From a virus: a DNA stretch of 22,529 nt. Under the pieces are notes generated by a model. The model did no database searches and had not been told where the DNA came from. It was given only the letters and a program-made list of their open reading frames with translations. The translations under genes were made by a program, and so were the position numbers. This document shows positions 11,575 to 16,917 of this stretch, piece after piece (positions within the stretch are counted from its first letter, which is position 1; each line of letters starts with the position of its first letter). The stretch spans positions 1 through 22,529 of IMG/VR virus record IMGVR_UViG_3300033153_001843. The stretch is one strand, 5' to 3'.

Positions 11575-11614
11575 AACATAAATAGATTACGTAGACAAAA
11601 ACTAAATTAGCAAT

Positions 11615-11848
11615 ATGAAAGGAGAAAAATTTATTACATTGAACATGACATACAGGCAAAAGGCAAACACACTTGAAGCCTTACTAAGCTTAGTGAAAGA
11701 AGACCCAAGGTGGATGGAGGAAGAAACAACGTCAAGGGATGCGATTGACGCTGCATCGATCTGGCTGAAAGAGCTAAATGCAATAGCATCATCTTTAGAG
11801 TTAGATTTGTTTGAAGTTGGTTCTTACAAGATTGCTTTTAAGAAATAA
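11615..11848 (+). CDS. Hypothetical helical protein (77 aa)
   Basis: The product starts MKGEKFITLNMTYRQKANTL and is mainly helical (ALLSLVKEDPRWMEEET, then DAIDAASIWLKELNAIASSL), ending with a short strand. No family is recognised. It ends 5 bases before the YqaJ exonuclease gene; an AAGGAT sequence gives that gene a partial Shine-Dalgarno. Position suggests a partner of the recombination enzymes, without further evidence. Confidence 0.65.
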   Translation: MKGEKFITLNMTYRQKANTLEALLSLVKEDPRWMEEETTSRDAIDAASIWLKELNAIASSLELDLFEVGSYKIAFKK

Positions 11849-11853
11849 TAAGG

Positions 11854-12969
11854 ATGAAATACGAATGGGTAACAGAGATTGAAGACCGAACTCCTGAGTG
11901 GTTTGAATACAGAAATAATGGGTTAGGAGCATCGTCTGCTGCGATTGTTTGCGGATTGAGTCCTTACAAACCAACACCGATGCAGTTGTTCCACGAGAAG
12001 GTAGGAACGATGGAGCCAGACAGAACTATGTCTGCCCCTGCATTTCACGGAATATACCAAGAGGAGTACGTAGCTCGTCTATGGGCTTACTACGATGGAA
12101 CAGAGGAAGGGTATATGAGCAACTTTGAGGCTGGCAATGTAATCCGTAACGCAAGTGAGCTTGTCGGATTCGTACAGAATCCCAAGTACCCACACCTTTA
12201 CTGCAACTTGGACAGGGTTATTGAGAAAGGTTCACGCAAGCTGAACGATGACGGAACTCTATCTGACGAGATAACGACAACGCTATGTCCGTTGGAAATC
12301 AAGACGATGAACGGTTTTGTCTACAAGAAGTACAATGGCGTTCCTGATATGTACATAATACAGGTTCATCAGCAGATGATGATAATGGAATGCGACTACG
12401 CTGAGATAGCCATACTTATTGACGGTAGAGGGTTCAAGGTATTCCCAATAGAACGTAACGAGGAGATAGTTGATATGATAACCGAAAGAACCTACGAGTT
12501 CTGGAGGCGTGTCCTACAGGGCAGGCAGGCTCTTCTTGAGGCTGAGATGGCGAAGGATGATGAGAACTACGAGAAGTACGATGATTGGATGGGGGTCATA
12601 CAGCAACTTGAACCTGAACCTAACGACAACGAACACTACTCAGCATTCATCTCAGAAACACACGAGGTAGAGCAGGAGATAATGATGGGTGACGAAGAGT
12701 TACTTGGTCAGGCAAAGCATCTTCAGACAGTTAAGGAAATGATCAAGCAACTCGAAAAGGAGAAGCGTGAACTTGAAAACAAGGTGAAGAACGAGTTCAG
12801 AAAGGAGTCTGTAGAGAAGATTGAGTTCCCTGGAAATGGCTACATGAGATACTATCAAAGAGCGAACAATAAGACCAAGATGTTGGACGTAAGAATCACA
12901 AAACCAGACGAGTTTGTGATAGGTGTTGAGTTGGAAAAAATCGATAGAGAAATAGGATATATCATCTAA
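11854..12969 (+). CDS. YqaJ-family viral exonuclease (371 aa)
   Basis: A lambda-exonuclease-like nuclease that resects double-stranded DNA ends 5' to 3' so that the annealing protein can pair the strands. The N-terminal block TPEWFEYRNNGLGASSAAIV with GLSPYKP (residues 13-40) is the YqaJ signature. The PD-(D/E)xK core follows: D120 in YCNLDRV, then E148-x-K150 in CPLEIKT, then IIQVHQQMMIM (168-178), the helix that packs on the active site. Residues about 285-320 form a charged coiled coil (LQTVKEMIKQLEKEKRELEN) likely used for oligomer or partner contact. The next two genes are ERF and SSB, the classical exonuclease-annealing pairing. Confidence 0.9.
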   Translation: MKYEWVTEIEDRTPEWFEYRNNGLGASSAAIVCGLSPYKPTPMQLFHEKVGTMEPDRTMSAPAFHGIYQEEYVARLWAYYDGTEEGYMSNFEAGNVIRNASELVGFVQNPKYPHLYCNLDRVIEKGSRKLNDDGTLSDEITTTLCPLEIKTMNGFVYKKYNGVPDMYIIQVHQQMMIMECDYAEIAILIDGRGFKVFPIERNEEIVDMITERTYEFWRRVLQGRQALLEAEMAKDDENYEKYDDWMGVIQQLEPEPNDNEHYSAFISETHEVEQEIMMGDEELLGQAKHLQTVKEMIKQLEKEKRELENKVKNEFRKESVEKIEFPGNGYMRYYQRANNKTKMLDVRITKPDEFVIGVELEKIDREIGYII

Positions 12970-12975
12970 TAATTA

Positions 12976-12983
12976 TACTTTAG
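12976..12983 (+). promoter_or_regulatory. Possible -7 box directly before the ERF gene
   Basis: TACTTTAG differs from TAnnTTTG at one position and ends 4 bases before ATG 12988. A start site at the usual distance would make a nearly leaderless message. No -33 element is seen, so this is tentative. Confidence 0.3.
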
Positions 12984-12987
12984 CAGT

Positions 12988-13569
12988 ATGGAAAAGTTAG
13001 TAAAATTACAGAAGGAACTGAAGGCTCCCAAGAACCAAAAGAACAAGTTTGGGGGCTACAATTATCGTAACTGCGAGGACATTCTTGAGGCGGTAAAACC
13101 ACTACTTGACAAGCACGGACTTGTGCTTAATATAACAGACTCTCTTGGAGAACTGTGTGGGATACCATACACCGAGGCTACTGCAAGTGTGTACGACCCT
13201 AAGAAGCCAGATATCGTGGTTTCATCTAAGGCACAGGCAGGTATAGACCCTAACCAAAAGGGGATGAGTCTTGGACAATGTTTCGGTGCGTCATCATCGT
13301 ATGCTCGTAAGTATGCGTTGAATGGTCTTCTTCTGATTGACGATAACAAGGATCCTGACGTAACCAACACTCACACCAAGACAACTACAAGAAAGACAAC
13401 TACTGTAGAGAAGAAGGCAGGAGCGAAGAAAAAGGTAACCGCAGGAACCGCTGAGTACAACAAGCTACTCAAATGGATCGAGTCACCTAAAGGCTCAATA
13501 GAAAAGGCACTTGAGATGTACGACATCGACAAGGCTACAGAAACCATAATCCGTAAATCAATTAAATAA
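12988..13569 (+). CDS. erf: ERF-family single-strand annealing protein (193 aa)
   Basis: A recombinase that anneals complementary single strands produced by the neighbouring exonuclease. Residues 1-125 carry the ERF superfamily pattern: KNKFGGYNYRNCEDILEAVK (lysine-rich entry, then YxY and helix), KHGLVLNI, a beta-rich centre ending in GMSLGQCFGASSSYARKYAL (the conserved G...G...SYaRKYaL block) and DDNKDPD. The C-terminal 65 residues are a Lys/Thr-rich linker followed by a short helical domain, as is common for contact with SSB. The start at 12988 gives full family length. It precedes the SSB gene by 7 bases. Confidence 0.9.
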   Translation: MEKLVKLQKELKAPKNQKNKFGGYNYRNCEDILEAVKPLLDKHGLVLNITDSLGELCGIPYTEATASVYDPKKPDIVVSSKAQAGIDPNQKGMSLGQCFGASSSYARKYALNGLLLIDDNKDPDVTNTHTKTTTRKTTTVEKKAGAKKKVTAGTAEYNKLLKWIESPKGSIEKALEMYDIDKATETIIRKSIK

Positions 13570-13576
13570 CAATAAG

Positions 13577-13969
13577 ATGAGTTCAGTGAACAAGGTAATT
13601 CTTCTGGGAAACATAGGTAAAGACCCAGAGGTTAGAGAAACAAAGGCAGGTAATGTTGCCAACATGGTAATGGCTACGTCAGAAAGATACACTGACAAAA
13701 GTGGTCAAAAACAAGAGAAAACAGAATGGCACAATCTTGTTGTATTTGGTAAACTTGCAGATATAGTTGCTAAATACGTAAAGAAAGGTGACAAACTGTA
13801 CGTTGAAGGGAGTATTACCACAAGGAAGTGGGAAGACAAAGAAGGTAACACCCGATACACAACAGAGGTAAAGGTCCGTGACCTTACCATGCTTGGGGGT
13901 GGAGAGAAGAAAGCAACTCAGCCAGCAGCAGTAGCAGTTGGTGAGGGAGAAGATGACTTGCCATTCTAA
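13577..13969 (+). CDS. ssb: Single-stranded DNA-binding protein (130 aa)
   Basis: Binds and protects single-stranded DNA at the fork and during recombination. The OB fold is evident: MSSVNKVILLGNIGKDPEVR, then TEWHNLVVFGKLADIVAKYV, GDKLYVEGSITTRKWEDKEG and TEVKVRDLTMLGG, in the order and spacing of bacterial SSBs. A short Ala/Gln linker leads to the acidic tip GEDDLPF, which in SSBs recruits partner proteins. Length is slightly below host SSBs because of the short linker. It is the last gene of the replication-recombination module and is followed 22 bases later by an intrinsic terminator. Confidence 0.95.
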   Translation: MSSVNKVILLGNIGKDPEVRETKAGNVANMVMATSERYTDKSGQKQEKTEWHNLVVFGKLADIVAKYVKKGDKLYVEGSITTRKWEDKEGNTRYTTEVKVRDLTMLGGGEKKATQPAAVAVGEGEDDLPF

Positions 13970-13991
13970 GTATCTGATTATCAATTAGTTA

Positions 13992-14023
13992 AGAAGCCCT
14001 GTCGTAATGATGGGGCTTTTTAT
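13992..14023 (+). terminator. Rho-independent terminator after ssb
   Basis: AGAAGCCC (13992-13999) pairs with GGGCTTTT (14013-14020, one G-U pair) around a 13-base loop, followed by more T/A-rich sequence. It closes the replication-recombination operon and separates it from the HTH regulator gene. Confidence 0.85.
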
Positions 14024-14031
14024 TATCTTTA
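14024..14031 (+). promoter_or_regulatory. Possible -7 box before the HTH regulator
   Basis: TATCTTTA is one base off the Bacteroidota -7 consensus and ends 3 bases before ATG 14035. Together with the terminator directly upstream this suggests the regulator has its own, nearly leaderless transcript. No -33 element is seen. Confidence 0.4.
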
Positions 14032-14034
14032 ATT

Positions 14035-14412
14035 ATGGCTTACAAGAGAGTAAAAAGGATGCACACAATCACAGACGAGGTGTATCAGAAGATGCAGTCT
14101 CGTAATCAGCTCTGGACCAGGGAGGCGTTTGATCAGTCCGAGGATCTTGCAAGGCAGTTCAAGGAAAACATACTCTTCATGTGCGAAAAGAAAGGTATCA
14201 AGGTAAATGATATGGTCGCATGGATGAAAGATATGGGGCTTACATTTCACAAGAGAAGGCTGTACAAATGGGGTAGTGAACACGCAATCTACCCATCGCT
14301 TGTGGAGATAACATTCTTCTCAAAGTATTTCGAGTTAGACCCAGGCGTAATGATAAGCAAGGACCTGCGTGAGTCAGACAGACTAAAAGGTATTTCTAAA
14401 AAGAATATCTAA
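14035..14412 (+). CDS. HTH (Cro/CI-like) transcriptional regulator (125 aa)
   Basis: Residues about 38-100 read as a helix-turn-helix of the XRE type: DLARQFKENILFMCEKKGIK, VNDMVAWMKDMGL, then LYKWGSEHAIYPSLVEITFF and FELDPGVMISKDL, where 'P....l..ia.yf.l.p..li..dl' is the typical end of a Cro/CI domain. A basic N-terminal arm of about 35 residues precedes it. There is no C-terminal protease domain, so it is not a LexA/CI cleavable repressor. It sits alone behind a terminator at the strand switch, a typical place for a phage switch regulator. Its last 30 bases overlap the 3' end of the opposing gene. Confidence 0.7.
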   Translation: MAYKRVKRMHTITDEVYQKMQSRNQLWTREAFDQSEDLARQFKENILFMCEKKGIKVNDMVAWMKDMGLTFHKRRLYKWGSEHAIYPSLVEITFFSKYFELDPGVMISKDLRESDRLKGISKKNI

Positions 14413-14664
14413 CATCTCCTCCACCTCAGATGTCATCTTGATGTCCATGTAAGTACCGTCCGAGAACATTAGAGATGCCACTGCATTTCCATTCATAGAC
14501 CTAACATACGCTCTGGTAACATCGTCAATGTGAAACCAACCTACTGATTCTTCGTATGTTGGCTTTGGAAGTGGTTGAGGATTGGGTAGGTTCAACTTCT
14601 CGTTTTCTTCCTTTACCCTTTCAATTTCCTCAATGTTTGTGCAGATGTATGTGGAAGCTCTCAT
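14383..14664 (-). CDS. Hypothetical protein at the end of the late operon (93 aa)
   Basis: The product starts MRASTYICTNIEEIERVKEE, has a Pro-rich middle (LPNPQPLPKPTYEE) and a beta-rich second half (WFHIDDVTRAYVRSM, then VASLMFSDGTYMDIKM) followed by a short helix. No family is recognised. It overlaps the HTH gene tail to tail by 30 bases. A perfect TATCTTTG box lies 5 bases before its ATG, so it may be expressed independently of the late transcript. Confidence 0.6.
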   Translation of the reverse strand: MRASTYICTNIEEIERVKEENEKLNLPNPQPLPKPTYEESVGWFHIDDVTRAYVRSMNGNAVASLMFSDGTYMDIKMTSEVEEMLDILFRNTF

Positions 14665-14669
14665 ACATT

Positions 14670-14677
14670 CAAAGATA
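14670..14677 (-). promoter_or_regulatory. Bacteroidota-type -7 promoter box (minus strand)
   Basis: Read on the minus strand this is TATCTTTG, preceded by TTCG exactly as at 8044-8055 on the plus strand. It ends 5 bases before ATG 14664, which predicts a nearly leaderless transcript. No -33 element is obvious. Confidence 0.55.
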
Positions 14678-14681
14678 CGAA

Positions 14682-15302
14682 CTATCTTGAGATGATGTTC
14701 CTGCCGACTCTTACACCAATGTAGTGATCACCATTGAACCCATAGTCAATACCGTAGTATCCCTTGTTTACCGTACCCTGCACACCAATACCCAAAAGAG
14801 GAACGTAGCTTGCTTTGAAGTCGCTCAGAAGACCTGCATTTGCGTGTACTCCCAACGCCCACTTCAATGGAACTTTCTTAGGTGTGTAGGTAATATTTAG
14901 GTTCTCGGACCTGTTCTGGTAGTTCTGCCAAGATAAAGCCAATGTAGCCGACTCCTGCTCTATCGTTGTGTCGTACTTTGCTATTTCTGTAAGCCACGCC
15001 TCAACGATGCTAACCGTGTCTACCAAAAACAATGTGTCTAAGCGATTAACTATTATCTCTGATGTGATTGTATCCCTGACGGTAACAAGCTCCTTAGAAA
15101 CGAATCTAACAGTGTCTGTGCGCCATCTATCAACGTACTCTACGGTAGGAACTGGTTTTTCTATGATAGTGGTGACAGGCTTACCGCTTGTATCACCGCA
15201 GCCTTTCCATGCAACAATAACCCCCATCAGAAAGGCTATCAGATACGGCAGGTACGTCTTCAACATATGCTTTACTATGTCGTTGTTTAGTATCCAGTTC
15301 AT
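14682..15302 (-). CDS. Membrane-anchored protein in the lysis cassette, possible spanin partner (206 aa)
   Basis: Residues about 14-32 are a membrane span (LKTYLPYLIAFLMGVIVAW) followed by KGCGDTSGKP. Residues 40-110 are beta-prone with repeated Asp-Thr and Val (VDRWRTDTVRFVSKELVTVR). The C-terminal 70 residues are Gly/aromatic-rich strands (LGIGVQGTVNKGYYGIDYGF) that resemble the edge of an outer-membrane barrel or a periplasmic beta domain. The Cys after the span lacks a proper lipobox. It follows the endolysin and overlaps the preceding small membrane gene by 110 bases in another frame, like Rz/Rz1 spanins. A role in outer-membrane disruption is inferred from position and layout. Confidence 0.6.
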   Translation of the reverse strand: MNWILNNDIVKHMLKTYLPYLIAFLMGVIVAWKGCGDTSGKPVTTIIEKPVPTVEYVDRWRTDTVRFVSKELVTVRDTITSEIIVNRLDTLFLVDTVSIVEAWLTEIAKYDTTIEQESATLALSWQNYQNRSENLNITYTPKKVPLKWALGVHANAGLLSDFKASYVPLLGIGVQGTVNKGYYGIDYGFNGDHYIGVRVGRNIISR

Positions 15303-15405
15303 CTTGTAGTGATTCTATTCTCATTCCCATCGCTATCACAAGTAGGCATAGACCCAATATTGCGAGGGATAGTATTCTAAATTCGTAATCTTTCAATAGC
15401 TCCAA
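15193..15405 (-). CDS. Small membrane protein, possible inner-membrane spanin (67-70 aa)
   Basis: One membrane span (ILSLAILGLCLLVIAMG, about residues 11-27) is followed by a charged segment (RIESLQDELDTKQRHSKAYV) and a tail with CC. This N-in, single-span, short-coil layout is that of an inner-membrane spanin, though short. No ATG is available: TTG at 15405 is one start, and TTG at 15396, which overlaps the endolysin stop as TTGA, is an alternative that mirrors the ATGA overlaps elsewhere. Its 3' half overlaps the start of the 206-residue gene. The tail lacks a long coiled coil, so this stays a proposal. Confidence 0.5.
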   Translation of the reverse strand: MELLKDYEFRILSLAILGLCLLVIAMGMRIESLQDELDTKQRHSKAYVEDVPAVSDSLSDGGYCCMERLR

Positions 15406-15776
15406 ATTGTTGGTCTGAGGAAGTCTTTAGTGTCAGGTTCAATGTTATCAAGGTGTATGAATCTGCCGCCTCCTTTCTGCTGTATCCCAACACCTGTAAA
15501 TCCGATCTCAAATGCGAGCCTCAAAACTTCGTAAGCATCTCCTCTGTCTACACCTATATCAGCCGCTTGACCTGTAGCGTGTGCGCCTGGGCGAGACTTC
15601 TTAGCCTCTATCGGATGCGATTCGTGTCTGTAGCCAGATGTGATACGCATAGGTTTACCGTACTTGGTTCTGAGGTCCTGCAACATAGCCATAAAGTCTG
15701 GCTTCATCTCGTTCTTACCTGAATGCTTGCAGTCGAACTCTTCTTTACTGAAGTTAGGGTAGTCGTTCCAATTCAT
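15393..15776 (-). CDS. Peptidase M15 family endolysin (127 aa)
   Basis: A zinc peptidase that cleaves peptidoglycan cross-links during lysis. It is a compact M15 (M15A/M15_3, VanY-like) domain without a separate binding module: the N-terminus FSKEEFDCKHSGKNEM, then RITSGYRHESHP, the zinc ligands H66 and D73 in GAHATGQAADIG, and H108 in RFIHLDN. Length is typical for single-domain phage M15 proteins. There is no signal peptide, so export depends on the holin-like membrane proteins encoded just upstream. The gene overlaps the small spanin-like frame downstream. Confidence 0.9.
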   Translation of the reverse strand: MNWNDYPNFSKEEFDCKHSGKNEMKPDFMAMLQDLRTKYGKPMRITSGYRHESHPIEAKKSRPGAHATGQAADIGVDRGDAYEVLRLAFEIGFTGVGIQQKGGGRFIHLDNIEPDTKDFLRPTIWSY

Positions 15777-15780
15777 CTTA

Positions 15781-16032
15781 TTACTCTACGTCAGGATTCT
15801 TGTCTGTAGCAATAACCTTTCCCTCTTTTCTTTCCTTATCAAACAGTTTGTCCCATTTAACAATTGTCATAACAACTCTGACAATCCAATAAACAAGGTA
15901 AGCGGCAAATATTCCAGCGAATACGTAAGACGCTGTTTTTGCTCCTGACAGTAAACAGATAATTGAAAGCACAAAAGGAATAATCATTCCAAATCTGTGC
16001 AAGTAGTATAGTATCTTATCTTTCATCTTCAT
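15781..16032 (-). CDS. Two-span membrane protein in the lysis cassette (83 aa)
   Basis: Two hydrophobic helices, residues about 13-32 (RFGMIIPFVLSIICLLSG) and 35-58 (SYVFAGIFAAYLVYWIVRVV), are followed by a charged C-terminus (KLFDKERKEGKVIATDKNPD). Size and layout fit a class II holin or a holin regulator. It lies between the Cys-rich hidden gene, which overlaps its start by 17 bases, and the endolysin, whose ATG is 4 bases past its stop. The N-terminal MKMK gives two possible starts (16032 or 16026). Confidence 0.65.
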   Translation of the reverse strand: MKMKDKILYYLHRFGMIIPFVLSIICLLSGAKTASYVFAGIFAAYLVYWIVRVVMTIVKWDKLFDKERKEGKVIATDKNPDVE

Positions 16033-16183
16033 CTTTCTTTTTAGGTTCTCTTCCTTTTCTTGAACACGTTCCTGTCTTCAAACATTTCTTATCGCATTCA
16101 GCAGGAACAATCTCACACCATGTCTTTTTACTTTCCAATCCTTTCTCTAAACATCTTTCTATGGAATAGATATGCCCACACAA
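16016..16183 (-). CDS. Hidden Cys-rich small protein with non-ATG start (about 55 aa)
   Basis: A frame open from just after a TGA at 16189-16187 to TAA at 16018-16016 encodes LCGHIYSIERCLEKGLESKK, then TWCEIVPAECDKKCLKTGTC and a basic tail SRKGREPKKKDEDER. Seven Cys and one His are spaced CxH, C, C, C-x3-C-x5-C, which suggests metal binding or disulfides. There is no ATG; TTG 16183 is the most complete start and TTG 16138 a shorter one. It fills the 95-base gap between two membrane-protein genes and overlaps both (56 and 17 bases), as other genes here do. The ordered Cys pattern argues against chance. Function unknown. Confidence 0.5.
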   Translation of the reverse strand: MCGHIYSIERCLEKGLESKKTWCEIVPAECDKKCLKTGTCSRKGREPKKKDEDER

Positions 16184-16421
16184 ACGTCAAGGCTAATCCT
16201 ACATTAAGTACGACTTCAGTTAGTGGAGGGTCTGATAATGTAAGCACGTTCAACGCACTTCCAAGTATGATGCCTACCAATCCTAACTTGAGCGTCCAGT
16301 GACCTACGAATGACCACTTATGTACAACCTTTGTCTTATCACCGTAGAGGTACACATACATCATCAACACGCTGATGCACATAACAAAGTTTGCTACCTC
16401 GTTAACTACTACTGCTACCAT
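16128..16421 (-). CDS. Three-span membrane protein, holin-like (97 aa)
   Basis: Three hydrophobic helices, at about residues 4-26 (NEVANFVMCISVLMMYVYLY), 42-62 (WTLKLGLVGIILGSALNVLT) and 67-88 (LTEVVLNVGLALTFVWAYLF), and a basic C-terminus. This is the layout of class I holins. It overlaps the upstream holin-like gene by 20 bases; the overlap encodes that gene's SSSS tail. With two candidates side by side, one may be the holin and the other an antiholin or accessory protein. No specific family is recognised. Confidence 0.65.
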   Translation of the reverse strand: MVAVVVNEVANFVMCISVLMMYVYLYGDKTKVVHKWSFVGHWTLKLGLVGIILGSALNVLTLSDPPLTEVVLNVGLALTFVWAYLFHRKMFRERIGK

Positions 16422-16695
16422 CTTCGTTGAATATTTTCTGTGATATCTTCTCTACTCCTTTGAGTCCAATATAACCAAGGATAAAAGCAAGACCGTACTC
16501 AGTCTTACCACTAAGACCTGTAAGTTCAACTACTACTTGGGTCATATAGTTTGCCGAGAACGTACCTGCTATAATACCTGCAATAGAAGACTTTAGATTC
16601 TTCGTAGCATCGTTACTGACTGTAACAAGGGAACCTGCAAGTCCTGCCAACACAAAGGCAATGTTAATGCCTATTTCTTCTAAAAATTCTTTCAT
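16402..16695 (-). CDS. Putative holin (97 aa)
   Basis: Three hydrophobic segments, at about residues 8-27 (IGINIAFVLAGLAGSLVTVS), 36-58 (SSIAGIIAGTFSANYMTQVV) and 67-84 (YGLAFILGYIGLKGVEKI), with small residues (Gly, Ala, Ser) typical for holins that pack into large pores, and a short charged tail. It is the first membrane gene of the lysis cassette after the fibre genes. It overlaps the gene upstream as ATGA (16692-16695). Inference rests on size, topology and position next to an M15 endolysin. Confidence 0.65.
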   Translation of the reverse strand: MKEFLEEIGINIAFVLAGLAGSLVTVSNDATKNLKSSIAGIIAGTFSANYMTQVVVELTGLSGKTEYGLAFILGYIGLKGVEKISQKIFNEDGSSSS

Positions 16696-16907
16696 AACAC
16701 TAAGTTTCCTTGTTCGTCAAAATCTGGGATTATTCCCCACTTCGCTAATTCATCTAACCATTGTTGCTCATCTGTGAACTCGTCAATAATGTAGATGGTT
16801 CTGAACACTTGGTACGGCTCAACATAGTTGTAGGCAATAACCTCAGTTCTATCGTTGTCGAAGCTAATCCAATAGGTGCGTACTGATGGTTTATTTATCT
16901 CGTTCAT
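16692..16907 (-). CDS. Small protein following the fibre gene (71 aa)
   Basis: The product starts MNEINKPSVRTYWISFDNDR, then IAYNYVEPYQVFRTIYIIDE and a helix TDEQQWLDELAKWGI with acidic end. It looks like a small beta sheet plus helix. Comparable short genes behind phage tail-fibre genes sometimes encode fibre chaperones or tail assembly proteins, but no family is recognised here. It begins 10 bases after the fibre stop and overlaps the holin-like gene as ATGA. Confidence 0.65.
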   Translation of the reverse strand: MNEINKPSVRTYWISFDNDRTEVIAYNYVEPYQVFRTIYIIDEFTDEQQWLDELAKWGIIPDFDEQGNLVL

Positions 16908-16917
16908 CTTCTAATTT

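Noticed and set aside
14029-14283. Minus-strand frame opposite the HTH gene
   Set aside because: The plus-strand frame has a recognisable HTH pattern and promoter-terminator context; the antisense frame has none.
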